DNA of 64,000 nucleotides from Clostridium tepidum (GTDB lineage: Bacteria; Bacillota; Clostridia; Clostridiales; Clostridiaceae): positions 1 through 64,000 of the forward strand of contig NZ_MRAE01000005.1 of the NCBI RefSeq assembly GCF_002008345.1, read 5' to 3'. Positions 46,687 to 55,970 of the stretch are shown piece by piece; position 1 is the first letter of the stretch, and every line of letters begins with the position of its first letter. The notes beneath the pieces are model-generated. The model was not told the origin of the DNA. It saw only the letters and a program-made list of their open reading frames with translations, and ran no database searches. Both the position numbers and the translations under genes were made by a program.

Positions 46687-46777
46687 TATTTTTGAATAAT
46701 TATGTTTACTATTGTTAGAATTAGTAAACTATAATATAATATCTATGTGTATTTAAAAAATAGGAGTGATGAATTAC

Positions 46778-48127
46778 ATGGGTAGAATGTTCGGAACAGA
46801 TGGAGTCAGAGGAATAGCTAATAAAGAATTAACACCAGATTTAGCATATAAATTAGGCAAAGCAGGAGCTTTTATATTAACAGAAGGAACACATAGACCT
46901 AAGATAGTTGTAGGTATGGATACAAGAATATCAGGAGATATGTTGGAGAGTGCTTTAGTGTCAGGTATATTATCTGTAGGGGCGGAAGCTATTTGTGTAG
47001 GTGTAATACCAACACCAGCAATAGCTTATTTAACTAGAAAGTATAAAGCAGACGCAGGGGTTGTTATTTCAGCATCACATAATCCAGTAGAATATAATGG
47101 TATAAAATTTTTTAATAAAAACGGATATAAATTATCTGATGAATTAGAAGATAATATACAAGCATTAATAGAAAGTGATTTTAAAGACGTTCCAGTATTA
47201 ATTGGAGAAAATATAGGAAGAAAAATTGAAGAAGATGGAGAAGCTATAAAGGATTACATAGATTTTGCTAAATCAACTATAAAAGGTGATTTAAAAGGAT
47301 TAAAAGTAGCGTTAGACTGTGCAAATGGAGCATCATATGTTACATCTGTAGAAGCTTTTAAAGAATTGGGAGCAGAAGTTTATGTTATAAATAATAAACC
47401 AGATGGCATAAATATAAATAAAAAGTGTGGTTCTACACATCCAGAGGAACTTATGAAGTATGTGGTTAAAAATAATTGTCATATGGGACTAGCTTTTGAT
47501 GGAGATGCTGATAGATGTTTAGCAATAGATGAAAAAGGTAATTTGATAAATGGAGATTTTATATTAGCTATTTGTGGGAAAGAATTAAAAAAGCAAGGTA
47601 AATTGAAAAAAAATACAATAGTAGTAACTGTAATGAGTAATCTTGGATTAGATATAGCTATGAAAAAAGAAGAAATAAATACTGTAAAGACGAAAGTTGG
47701 GGATAGATATGTTTTGGAAGAAATGCTTAAAAATGGTTATGTGATAGGTGGAGAACAATCAGGACATATAATATTCTCAGATTATAATACTACGGGAGAT
47801 GGTCTTGTAACTGCATTACAGTTAGCTTATATTGTAAAGGAAAGCGGCAAACCTTTTTCAGAATTATGTTCTATAATGAGAGAATTACCACAAGTTTTAG
47901 TTAATGCTAAGGTTCCTAATGATAAAAAAGATATTTATTTAAAAGATGAAGAAATAAAAACCGAAATAGATAAAATTACAAAAAAATTAGATGGATCAGG
48001 AAGAGTTTTAATAAGACCTTCTGGTACAGAACCTCTAGTTAGAGTAATGCTTGAAGGAGAAAATCAAGAGGAAATTGATAAATTGGCACATGATTTGGCT
48101 AAATTAATTGAAGATAAAGTAAAATAA
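46778..48127 (+). CDS. glmM: Phosphoglucosamine mutase
   Basis: GlmM converts glucosamine-6-phosphate to glucosamine-1-phosphate for cell wall precursors, the step after GlmS (at 56 kb). The 449-residue product starts [12 protein letters not shown] and has the phosphoserine loop [14 protein letters not shown] near residue 100, the metal site DGDADR and the phosphate-binding [11 protein letters not shown]. The ATG at 46778 matches the family start; the frame is open from 46766. In many Firmicutes it lies next to cdaA-cdaR; here it is about 9 kb downstream. Confidence 0.97.
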   Translation: MGRMFGTDGVRGIANKELTPDLAYKLGKAGAFILTEGTHRPKIVVGMDTRISGDMLESALVSGILSVGAEAICVGVIPTPAIAYLTRKYKADAGVVISASHNPVEYNGIKFFNKNGYKLSDELEDNIQALIESDFKDVPVLIGENIGRKIEEDGEAIKDYIDFAKSTIKGDLKGLKVALDCANGASYVTSVEAFKELGAEVYVINNKPDGININKKCGSTHPEELMKYVVKNNCHMGLAFDGDADRCLAIDEKGNLINGDFILAICGKELKKQGKLKKNTIVVTVMSNLGLDIAMKKEEINTVKTKVGDRYVLEEMLKNGYVIGGEQSGHIIFSDYNTTGDGLVTALQLAYIVKESGKPFSELCSIMRELPQVLVNAKVPNDKKDIYLKDEEIKTEIDKITKKLDGSGRVLIRPSGTEPLVRVMLEGENQEEIDKLAHDLAKLIEDKVK

Positions 48128-48146
48128 TAAAATTAATTATATTTTT

Positions 48147-48206
48147 AAAACACAAGGGTAATTTATAATTAACTTCATAATTATAAATTACCCTTGTGTT
48201 TTTTAC
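48147..48206. terminator. Long perfect terminator after glmM
   Basis: The 25-base arms 48147-48171 and 48178-48202 are perfect complements around ACTTCA, ending in TTTTTT. Confidence 0.9.
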
Positions 48207-48383
48207 TAATAAATCTAAAATAATAAAATATTCAAAAAATAATGAAATAATACAAATTAATTAAAAAATAAGAGAAAAACGTAACAAATATAGTATTATT
48301 TAAAAAAATTGAGATTATATATTATTGAAAAAACAATAAATTTGTTATATCATAAGTACAATAAAAAACAAAATTTCACTAGA

Positions 48384-48397
48384 TGCACAAATGTGCA
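48384..48397. promoter_or_regulatory. Palindromic operator before the sorbitol regulator
   Basis: TGCACAAATGTGCA is an inverted repeat (TGCACA-AA-TGTGCA). A wider one, CACAAAT (48386-48392) with ATTTGTG (48400-48406), overlaps it. A near-copy TGCACAAATGTAC lies in the first codons of the regulator at 48506-48518. SorC-family regulators bind such sites; the remaining gap from 48207 is AT-rich with no gene. Confidence 0.5.
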
Positions 48398-48473
48398 AAA
48401 TTTGTGGATAAAATAACAAAGAAAATTTTATAGATAAACTTTAAATAAAATATAGAAAGGTTGAAAATGCCTT

Positions 48474-49445
48474 ATGAAATATGATCAAAGAATTTTATAT
48501 AAAGTTGCACAAATGTACTATATTGATAATATGACACAATCTGAAATCGCAAAACGATTAGGACAATATAGAACAACTATAAGTAGAATGTTAAAGAAAG
48601 CTAGAGAAGAAGGTATTGTTACTATAAGTATAAAAGGGAATTTTGATGGATGTTTTCAATTAGAAGATACTTTAGAAAAGACTTTTAATTTAAAAGAAGC
48701 TATAGTTATACCAACAGATGAAGATGAAGCTGAAAGTATTAAGCTTAAGAAACTAGGTCAAGCAGGAAGTGAGTTTTTAAAAAGGATAGTAAGAGATGGA
48801 GATGTACTGGGATTTGCTTGGGGAAAATCTGTTGGAGAAGTAGCAAATACATTGAAGGATTGTAAAAATGTATCAGCCAATATAGTGCCTTTAGTAGGAG
48901 GTCCACCTAGTGATATGGATAATAAATATCATGTTAATACTATAGTTTCAAAAGTTAGTGATGAATTTAAGGCAAAAGGACATTATTTTTATGCGCCAGC
49001 AATAACTGCAGAAAAAGCTACAAAAGAAGCTATTATGAATGATAGTAATTTTAAAGGAATATTAGAATTATGGGATAAAGTTAACAAGGCAGTTGTAGGA
49101 ATTGGTGCTCCACTTAAAGGAAACAATTTAATTTGGAGTGGATACTTTGGAGACGAAGATATACGTTTATTAAGAGATGTAGATGCTGTAGGAGATATAT
49201 GTTCAAGATTTTTCGATATAAATGGAAATATAGTTGATGATAAATTAAAGGATAGAATAATAAGTGTAGAGTTAGAAAAATTAAAAAAAATGGAGTATTC
49301 CATAGGTATAGCAGAATCCGCAGAAAAAGCTTGGTCTATTTTAGGGGCTTTAAATGGTGGCTTTGTAAATGTTTTAATAACTAATAATGAAACTGCGGAA
49401 ACAGTATTAAAATTATATGAGCAATTTACTAAAAATAAAAAATAA
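48474..49445 (+). CDS. SorC/DeoR-type sugar-binding transcriptional regulator of the glucitol operon
   Basis: The 323-residue protein has an N-terminal helix-turn-helix (MTQSEIAKRLGQYRTTISRM, residues 17-36) and a C-terminal sugar-binding domain of the SorC type (DVLGFAWGKSVGEVA near residue 108). Such proteins respond to a phosphorylated sugar. It leads the glucitol operon 33 bases before the dehydrogenase gene. The ATG at 48474 has a poor, distant binding site (AGAAAGG). Confidence 0.88.
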   Translation: MKYDQRILYKVAQMYYIDNMTQSEIAKRLGQYRTTISRMLKKAREEGIVTISIKGNFDGCFQLEDTLEKTFNLKEAIVIPTDEDEAESIKLKKLGQAGSEFLKRIVRDGDVLGFAWGKSVGEVANTLKDCKNVSANIVPLVGGPPSDMDNKYHVNTIVSKVSDEFKAKGHYFYAPAITAEKATKEAIMNDSNFKGILELWDKVNKAVVGIGAPLKGNNLIWSGYFGDEDIRLLRDVDAVGDICSRFFDINGNIVDDKLKDRIISVELEKLKKMEYSIGIAESAEKAWSILGALNGGFVNVLITNNETAETVLKLYEQFTKNKK

Positions 49446-49478
49446 ATATAATTTAAAACTTTGAAGGGAGTCTTATAA

Positions 49479-50528
49479 ATGGAAGGAAAAATGAAAGCAG
49501 TAGCTTTACATGGAATTAAAGATTTAAGATATGAGGATGTAAATATACCTACTATAGGTCCAGATGATGTATTAGTAAACGTTAAATATGTTGGTATATG
49601 TGGTTCAGATATGCCAAGAGCTATGGTAAGTGGAGCATATCATTATCCAACAATAACAGGACATGAATTTTCAGGACAAGTAGTTGAAATTGGAAATAAT
49701 GTAGATGATATAAAAGTAGGAGAAAGAGTAACAGTAGCACCATTAATACCATGTGGTGAATGTGAATTTTGTAAAAAAGGTAATTTCGCATTATGTGAAA
49801 CTTATGAATTTTTAGGTTCTAGAAATGATGGAGGATTTGCAGAGTATGTTAGAGTACCAAAGCAAAATATATTAATACTTCCAGAAAATTTGGATTATGA
49901 AACAGCAGCAGGAATAGAACCAGCATCTATATCATATCAAGCAATGAGCAAGACAGGAATAAAAGTAGGTGACACAGTAGCTGTTGTTGGGTGTGGTCCT
50001 ATAGGACAATTTGCTATTCAGTGGGCAAAAATATTTGGAGCTTCCAAGGTAATAGCTGTAGATGTTTTAGAAGATAAACTTAAATTAGCTAAAGAATTAG
50101 GTGCAGATATTGTAGTAAATAGTAAAGAATGTAATGCAGTTGAAAAAGTATTAGAAGTTACTAATGGTGGGGTAGAAGCTGTAGTAGAAACTGCAGGAAT
50201 AAAAATCACACAAGAACAAGCAGTACTTATGTGTAAAAAACGTGGAAAGGTTGTTTTCTTAGGAATATCACATGATGAATTACAATTCAGTGAAAAGACC
50301 TTTGATAGAATAATGCGTGGAGAACTTACTTTACAAGGTTCATGGAATTCATATGCGGCTCCTTTCCCAGGAATAGCTTGGAGAGCAACATTAGATTTTA
50401 TGGAAAAAGGACAAATAGTGTTTAAACCAATGATAACTCACAAAATTAAACTTGAAGAATTACCAGGATATTTCCATAAGATGTTTAACAAAGAAATTAA
50501 TTATAATAAGGTTCTAGTTGAAATATAG
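49479..50528 (+). CDS. Zinc-dependent alcohol/polyol dehydrogenase
   Basis: The 349-residue medium-chain dehydrogenase has the catalytic zinc site CGSDMPR and GHEFSGQVVE, the four structural-zinc cysteines in CGECEFCKKGNFALC near residue 90, and an NAD-binding GCGPIGQFA near residue 172. It resembles L-iditol or galactitol-1-phosphate dehydrogenases. Together with srlD this gives the operon two oxidoreductases, so it may serve a second polyol. The ATG follows GAAGGGAG. Confidence 0.88.
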   Translation: MEGKMKAVALHGIKDLRYEDVNIPTIGPDDVLVNVKYVGICGSDMPRAMVSGAYHYPTITGHEFSGQVVEIGNNVDDIKVGERVTVAPLIPCGECEFCKKGNFALCETYEFLGSRNDGGFAEYVRVPKQNILILPENLDYETAAGIEPASISYQAMSKTGIKVGDTVAVVGCGPIGQFAIQWAKIFGASKVIAVDVLEDKLKLAKELGADIVVNSKECNAVEKVLEVTNGGVEAVVETAGIKITQEQAVLMCKKRGKVVFLGISHDELQFSEKTFDRIMRGELTLQGSWNSYAAPFPGIAWRATLDFMEKGQIVFKPMITHKIKLEELPGYFHKMFNKEINYNKVLVEI

Positions 50529-50541
50529 TAGAGGTGAATTT

Positions 50542-50934
50542 ATGTTTATAAAAATAGTAATTGTTATTGGACTTGCATGGCTTCTACAAACTGTATTAGG
50601 TTTTTTACAATTTAAAAATTTTAATAAAAATTTTAAAGAACTTAGAGAAAAAGGAAGAGTAGTAATAGGTAAAAATAGAGGGCGTGTAAAAAGAGGATCA
50701 GTAATACTAATTGCTATTGATGATAATTGCTCTATAATTGAGAGCAGGATTATGAAAGGAATTACTATTTTAGCTAGATTTAAGACTATGGAGATTTTGA
50801 ATAATCAAAATCTCCATAGCATAAATCCTAATATATTACAAAATTTAGATAAGCAGACAACGTTGGCAATACGAGATGGAATAAAAAATTATAATGAATA
50901 TTACAAAGCAAAGGAGGAGATTGATTCTAATTAA
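50542..50934 (+). CDS. gutM: Glucitol operon activator protein GutM
   Basis: The 130-residue product has an N-terminal hydrophobic segment (FIKIVIVIGLAWLLQTVLGF) and the GutM core GRVVIGKNRGRVKRGSVILIAID. In E. coli GutM takes part in control of the glucitol operon together with GutR. The ATG at 50542 follows GAGGTGA; it is 13 bases after the dehydrogenase stop. Confidence 0.87.
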   Translation: MFIKIVIVIGLAWLLQTVLGFLQFKNFNKNFKELREKGRVVIGKNRGRVKRGSVILIAIDDNCSIIESRIMKGITILARFKTMEILNNQNLHSINPNILQNLDKQTTLAIRDGIKNYNEYYKAKEEIDSN

Positions 50935-50978
50935 TAATTGAATCAATAAAAAACTTTATTTAAAAAGGAGATGAATAT

Positions 50979-51524
50979 ATGGATTTTTTAACTAATTTAG
51001 CAAAAGGTTTTATAGGTTTATTTCAAGAAGGTGGAAATACTTTTGTAGATATGGCAAAAGGAATAATACCTACGTTGATTATGCTTCTAGTTGCTATGAA
51101 TGCTTTAATAAGAATAGTTGGGGAAGGAAGAATAGAAAAATTAGCTAAAAAAAGTGCAGCAAATCCAATAACTAGATATTTAATATTACCAGTAATAGGA
51201 ACATTTTTTTTCTGTAATCCAATGACATTGTCATTAGGTAAATTTTTACCAGAAAAATATAAACCAAGTTACTATGCAGCGGCATCATATTCTTGTCATA
51301 CAATGAATGGTTTATTTCCACACATAAATCCAGCAGAACTATTTGTATTTTTAGGTATAGCAAATGGTATAACACAATTAGGATTGTCCACAACGGATTT
51401 AGCGGTTAGATATTTCTTAGTTGGTATAGTTACAAATTTCCTTAGAGGATGGGTAACAGATTTCACAACTTCTTATGTAGAAAAACAACAAAATGTAAAA
51501 TTATCTACAAAAATTTCACTTTAG
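50979..51524 (+). CDS. srlA: PTS glucitol/sorbitol transporter, EIIC (SrlA)
   Basis: The 181-residue membrane subunit of the glucitol PTS (EIIC2 part) has [22 protein letters not shown]-type segments (given here in part: [19 protein letters not shown]) and several hydrophobic stretches. It forms the channel with SrlE and receives phosphate from SrlE/SrlB, ultimately from Enzyme I (28.5 kb). The start follows AAAGGAGA. Confidence 0.93.
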   Translation: MDFLTNLAKGFIGLFQEGGNTFVDMAKGIIPTLIMLLVAMNALIRIVGEGRIEKLAKKSAANPITRYLILPVIGTFFFCNPMTLSLGKFLPEKYKPSYYAAASYSCHTMNGLFPHINPAELFVFLGIANGITQLGLSTTDLAVRYFLVGIVTNFLRGWVTDFTTSYVEKQQNVKLSTKISL

Positions 51525-51536
51525 GAGGTGTAATTG

Positions 51537-52541
51537 ATGGCAAAATATAACGCAATAAAAGTTAATGCAGGAAACGGTGGTTTTGGAGGACCTCTTACAA
51601 TAGTTCCAACAGAACAAAAAAATAAAATAGTTAATATAACTGGAGGAGTTATTTCAGACGTAGCAAAAAAATTAGAAGAACTTACAGGCTGCCAATTGGT
51701 AGACGGATTTAAAACAAAAGTACCAGATGATGAAATAGCATGTGTAATAATAGATTGTGGTGGTACATTAAGATGTGGATTATATCCTAAAAAAGGTATA
51801 CCAACTATAAACTTAATGCCAGCAGGACCAAGTGGCCCATTAGCTGAATATATAAAAGCAGATATATATGTATCTTCTGTAAAGGTTAAGAATATTGAAT
51901 TAGTAAACTCTTCTGAAAATGCTGAAAACGTTTGCCAGGAAAATCCACAAAAGGAAGAAGTTAAGAAACCTAAATATGATACAACTAAAAAGATAACTCA
52001 ACAATCTGATAGAGGTATAATGACTAAAATAGGCATGGCTCTTGGTAATTTCGTAGGAATGTTATACCAAGCTGGCCGTGATACTATAGATACTGTTATA
52101 AAAACTATATTACCATTCATGGCATTTGTATGTATGCTGATAGGTATAATATTAAAATCAGGCATAGGGGATGCATTTGCATCTGTATTGTCTCCATTAG
52201 CTGGAAGCTTACCAGGATTATTATTACTATCAGCTATATGTTCGTTCCCATTCTTATCACCATTTTTAGGACCTGGCGCAGTTATAGCTCAAGTTATAGG
52301 TGTTTTAATTGGTGTTGAAATTGGTAAGGGTAATATACCACCACATTTAGCATTACCAGCATTATTTGCAATAAACTCTCAAGCAGCATGCGACTTTATA
52401 CCAGTAGGGCTTGGACTTGCAGAAGCAGAACCAGAAACAGTAGAAGTTGGGGTTCCATCTGTTTTATATTCAAGATTTTTAACAGGTCCAACATCAGTAT
52501 TTATTGCATGGCTTGCTAGCTTTGGATTATATGCTAAATAG
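51537..52541 (+). CDS. srlE: PTS glucitol/sorbitol transporter, EIIBC (SrlE)
   Basis: The 334-residue subunit has an N-terminal EIIB domain (residues 1-110, with the cysteine in [11 protein letters not shown] near 60) and a C-terminal membrane part with several segments. It phosphorylates glucitol on entry. The frame also opens at TTG 51534, but the ATG at 51537 suits AGGAGGTG better. It is 12 bases after srlA. Confidence 0.93.
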   Translation: MAKYNAIKVNAGNGGFGGPLTIVPTEQKNKIVNITGGVISDVAKKLEELTGCQLVDGFKTKVPDDEIACVIIDCGGTLRCGLYPKKGIPTINLMPAGPSGPLAEYIKADIYVSSVKVKNIELVNSSENAENVCQENPQKEEVKKPKYDTTKKITQQSDRGIMTKIGMALGNFVGMLYQAGRDTIDTVIKTILPFMAFVCMLIGIILKSGIGDAFASVLSPLAGSLPGLLLLSAICSFPFLSPFLGPGAVIAQVIGVLIGVEIGKGNIPPHLALPALFAINSQAACDFIPVGLGLAEAEPETVEVGVPSVLYSRFLTGPTSVFIAWLASFGLYAK

Positions 52542-52560
52542 ATTTAGTTAAAAATAAAAT

Positions 52561-52595
52561 ATAAGAATAAAAGGATTACATTCTTTTATTCTTAT
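52561..52595 (+). promoter_or_regulatory. Hairpin between srlE and srlB
   Basis: ATAAGAATAAAAG (52561-52573) pairs with CTTTTATTCTTAT (52583-52595), 13 bp, without a clear T run. The gap of 215 bases in the middle of the operon suggests an mRNA processing or attenuation point. Confidence 0.5.
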
Positions 52596-52756
52596 ATTTA
52601 AATAATTTAAATTAATTTTTACTTTGTATAATAATAGTTTCGTATATTTAAGTTATTTAAATATACAATTGAATTTATATTATTTGTTTTATATGTAATT
52701 AAAATAATATAAAAGGTTAAATTAATAAGAGTAGTTTAAAAATAGGAGGAAATATT

Positions 52757-53122
52757 ATGAAAACAATATATAATACAGAGGTAAATAAATTAGGAATTAT
52801 GGTAGAAGAATTTTATGGAGAAAAAATGATAATATTATTTAAAGATAATGCTCCAGAAGAATTAGCAGATTATTGTGTGCTTCATGGTAAAAATGAGTTA
52901 AATGATGAAATACAAGTAGGAGATATTTTTAAAATTGATGGAGAAGAATACAAAGTAACTGCTGTAGGAGATGAGGTTCATAAAAATTTACGTGATTTAG
53001 GACATATTTGTGTAAGATTTGATGGAAGTAAAAATGCAGAATTGCCAGGAAGCTTATATTTAGAGGATAAAGAAATAAAAGAAATAAAAGAAGGAACTGT
53101 ATTAGAAATTGAAAGACCTTAG
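52757..53122 (+). CDS. srlB: PTS glucitol/sorbitol transporter, EIIA (SrlB)
   Basis: The 121-residue EIIA has the EIIA-glucitol core FKDNAPEELADYCVLHGKNEL, with the phospho-histidine candidate in VLHG near residue 42. It shuttles phosphate from HPr to SrlE. The start follows AGGAGGAAA. Confidence 0.92.
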   Translation: MKTIYNTEVNKLGIMVEEFYGEKMIILFKDNAPEELADYCVLHGKNELNDEIQVGDIFKIDGEEYKVTAVGDEVHKNLRDLGHICVRFDGSKNAELPGSLYLEDKEIKEIKEGTVLEIERP

Positions 53123-53141
53123 TTAAAAAAGGAGGTATACT

Positions 53142-53927
53142 GTGAATTTTAACGAAAAAACTGTTATAATAACGGGAGGAGCTCAAAGTTTAGGAGAATA
53201 TATTGCTTATAGCTTTGCTGAAAAAGGTGCTAATATAGTAATTGCAGATATAGATTATGAACAGGCTAACAAAGTATCGCAAAATATAATAGATAAATAT
53301 AAAGTAAAATCTATAGCAGTTAAAGTTGATGTATGTAAAGAAGAAGAAGTTAAAAATCTTATAAAAAATACAATAGGTAATTTTAGAAAAATAGATATTT
53401 TAATTTGTAATGCTGGAGTAGTTTATAGTACAAAGATTACTGAGATGCCTAAAGAAAAATGGGATAATATATTAAATGTAAATTTAACAGGATATTTTTT
53501 ATGTGCAAAAGAGGCTGCAAAGGAGATGATAAAAAGAAAACAAGGAGTTATTATCGAGATAAACTCTAAATCAGGTAAAAAAGGAAGTTTGTATAATTGT
53601 GCTTATTCTGCATCAAAATTTGGAGCTATAGGTTTAACTCAGAGTTTAGCATTAGATTTAGCAGAGGATGGAATAAGAGTTAATGCAGTTTGTCCAGGTA
53701 ATTTATTAGACTCACCTATGTGGAAAAATGGTCTATATGAACAGTATGCCAAAAAATTAAATATACCTAAAGAAAAAGTCAGACAAGCTTATATAGATAA
53801 GGTACCTTTAAAAAGAGGATGTACTTATGAAGATGTAAGTAATTTAGTATTATTTTTAAGTTCAAAAGAAGCTTCATATATGACTGGACAGGCTGTAAAC
53901 GTTACGGGTGGGCAAGAAATGAGATAA
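53142..53927 (+). CDS. srlD: Sorbitol-6-phosphate 2-dehydrogenase (short-chain type)
   Basis: It oxidises sorbitol-6-phosphate to fructose-6-phosphate with NAD. The 261-residue short-chain dehydrogenase has TGGAQSLGEYIA near residue 10, CNAGV and the catalytic YSASKFGAIG. It starts at GTG 53142 after AGGAGG, 19 bases after srlB. Confidence 0.93.
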   Translation: MNFNEKTVIITGGAQSLGEYIAYSFAEKGANIVIADIDYEQANKVSQNIIDKYKVKSIAVKVDVCKEEEVKNLIKNTIGNFRKIDILICNAGVVYSTKITEMPKEKWDNILNVNLTGYFLCAKEAAKEMIKRKQGVIIEINSKSGKKGSLYNCAYSASKFGAIGLTQSLALDLAEDGIRVNAVCPGNLLDSPMWKNGLYEQYAKKLNIPKEKVRQAYIDKVPLKRGCTYEDVSNLVLFLSSKEASYMTGQAVNVTGGQEMR

Positions 53928-53950
53928 AATATATTTTTAGGAGATAAATT

Positions 53951-54598
53951 ATGTTAAATACAATAATTTTTGATATGGATGGGGTAATAATAGACACAGA
54001 ACCTTTATCCTTTGAAACTAGTAAAATTTTATTAAAAATGTATGATAAAGATTATACTGAAGATTTTCATAACTCTTGCATGGGTCTAAGTATGATTGAA
54101 GTAATAAGAAGAACAATAAGCAATTATGGGTTAGAAGAAGATGAAAATGACTTGCTGCAAAAAAGAAATGAATTATATACAAAAATTGCCCTAGAAAAAT
54201 TACAACCTATAAATGGTGTATTTGAATTATTAGATTATATAAAAAAAATAAATATTAAATGTGCAATAGCAACAGGTAGCAATAGAGAAATAGCAGAGAT
54301 TTTGCTAAAAAAATTAGGCATAATTGATTACTTTCAGTTTATTTTACCGGGAGATGAGATGGAAAAATCAAAACCAGATCCTTGGCCTTATTTAGAAGCG
54401 ATGAAAAGATTAGGTTCCTCTAGTGAAGAAACAATTATTATGGAAGATTCTATAAATGGAATAAAATCAGCTATAGCTGCGGGATGTAAAGTTATTGCAA
54501 TAAATAGTATATGGGAAGATAAAAGCACAAAAGAAATAATATCCTTTGAAAAAGATTTAAAGGGAGCTAAGAATGTAATAGAAAATTTAATAAAATAA
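53951..54598 (+). CDS. HAD-family phosphatase/phosphomutase (beta-PGM-like)
   Basis: The 215-residue protein has the HAD nucleophile motif DMDGVIIDTEP, ATGSNREIAE and EDSINGIKSAIAAGC. Its substrate is likely a phosphorylated hexitol or hexose because of the operon. The start follows AGGAGATA. Possible role: relieving sugar-phosphate stress. Confidence 0.85.
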   Translation: MLNTIIFDMDGVIIDTEPLSFETSKILLKMYDKDYTEDFHNSCMGLSMIEVIRRTISNYGLEEDENDLLQKRNELYTKIALEKLQPINGVFELLDYIKKINIKCAIATGSNREIAEILLKKLGIIDYFQFILPGDEMEKSKPDPWPYLEAMKRLGSSSEETIIMEDSINGIKSAIAAGCKVIAINSIWEDKSTKEIISFEKDLKGAKNVIENLIK

Positions 54599-54616
54599 CA
54601 AAGGGGGAGGATTTAT

Positions 54617-55294
54617 ATGTTAATACTTCTAGATACAGCTAATATAGATTCTATAAAACATATAAATGATATTTATCCATTAGATGGAGTGACAACTAAT
54701 CCTACTATAATATCTAAAGAAAAAAAAGATTTTATAGGTATATTAAAAGAAATAAGAAACACTATAGGTAAAGAAAAAATGCTTCATGTTCAAGTAGTAG
54801 GCTCTAAAGCAGAGGATATGATAGAGGAAGCTATATATCTAAATGAAAAAATTGGTGGTAATTTGTATATAAAAATACCAGTGACTGAACAAGGTATAAA
54901 AGCTATGAAGGAACTTAGTAAAAAAGGATATAAGATAACAGCTACTGCAATATTTACAGCTCAACAGGCTTTAATGGCAGCAAAGGCTGGAGCAGAATTT
55001 GTTGCACCTTATGTAAATAGAATAGATAATTTAATGGTAGATGGTATTAAAGTTGTTTCTGATATAGTAAATATATTTAAAATTTATAATATTAATACTA
55101 AAGTTTTAGCTGCTAGTTTTAAAAATACAGAACAAATTCATAATTCTTGTTTAAAAGGGGCTCATAGTGTAACTGTAAATGAAAGCTTGATTAAGCAATT
55201 AATATATCATCCATCAACAGATTTAAGTGTTGAAAGTTTTATAAATGATTGGGAGGAGCAATATGGTAAAGATGTAAAAACTAATGAAGTATAA
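54617..55294 (+). CDS. Transaldolase-like / fructose-6-phosphate aldolase family protein
   Basis: The 225-residue short transaldolase-family protein has DTANIDSIKHINDIYPLDGV, TTNPTIISKE and the Schiff-base lysine in NLYIKIPVTEQG. Members of this length are fructose-6-phosphate aldolases or small transaldolases. In this operon it would act on the fructose-6-phosphate made by SrlD. The start follows GGGGGAGG. It ends the glucitol operon. Confidence 0.87.
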   Translation: MLILLDTANIDSIKHINDIYPLDGVTTNPTIISKEKKDFIGILKEIRNTIGKEKMLHVQVVGSKAEDMIEEAIYLNEKIGGNLYIKIPVTEQGIKAMKELSKKGYKITATAIFTAQQALMAAKAGAEFVAPYVNRIDNLMVDGIKVVSDIVNIFKIYNINTKVLAASFKNTEQIHNSCLKGAHSVTVNESLIKQLIYHPSTDLSVESFINDWEEQYGKDVKTNEV

Positions 55295-55486
55295 TGTTAA
55301 ATAAAATCTTTAATAATATATAGAATTTAGTTATATAATTATAGTTTGTATAGCTTTAGTATTAAATTTATATATATTTATAATATTAATTAAAACTATT
55401 TTTTAGTTAGACAATAATTTTTTTGAAAAATAAAATATAACTGCAAAATGAATAAAAACATAATATAATATTCATAAAAAATTAAG

Positions 55487-55515
55487 TTAACAAATAAAAG
55501 TTAAAATGCTATAAT
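55487..55515 (+). promoter_or_regulatory. Promoter of glmS
   Basis: TTAACA (55487-55492) and TATAAT (55510-55515), 17-base spacer, with an extended -10 TGC. Start of transcription near 55522, just before the ribozyme. Confidence 0.8.
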
Positions 55516-55544
55516 GTATTAGGAAGAAAGTTAAAAGTTATAAA

Positions 55545-55925
55545 AGCGCCAGAACTTAAGTAAAAGCTTCAAATTAATATCTAATTTATATATTTTAATT
55601 ATATTCAATGTTTGAGATGAAAAATGAAAGCTAAAATTTATATTTAATTAATTTTATTAGAAAGATTGAATTTTAATTATAGTAAAACGAAAATAGATTA
55701 TTATTTGAACAAGCTTTACTTTGATTTTAAATTTGAGATTATGTGTAAAACTTAAATTAATGTCTGAGTAAGTTTGATTAACTAAATTTTAAATTTGGAG
55801 TGTCACTTAAGTTGACGAGGATATAGGAGTATCGAATTTTCGGCGGATATCCTATGGGATCTCACAGCCCCAAAAGCTATAATAAAAGTTAGAAGTGATT
55901 CTAATGACAAAAAAGCTTTAGTGAG
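55545..55925 (+). ncRNA. glmS ribozyme-riboswitch with very long P1 insertion
   Basis: The self-cleaving core is present: cleavage site A55545/G55546, GCGCCAGAAC, then GTTGACGAGG (55811-55820), ATCGAATTTTCGGCGGAT and CACAGCC. A TTAGAA-GTGA-TTCTAA hairpin falls in the 3' arm. AACTTAAGT (55553-55561) pairs exactly with ACTTAAGTT (55805-55813), enclosing 243 bases where most family members have a short loop. Glucosamine-6-phosphate triggers cleavage and mRNA decay. Confidence 0.88.
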
Positions 55926-55970
55926 GACTTTCTTCTTAAATTATTAATATAATCTAAGGAGGATTTTTTT

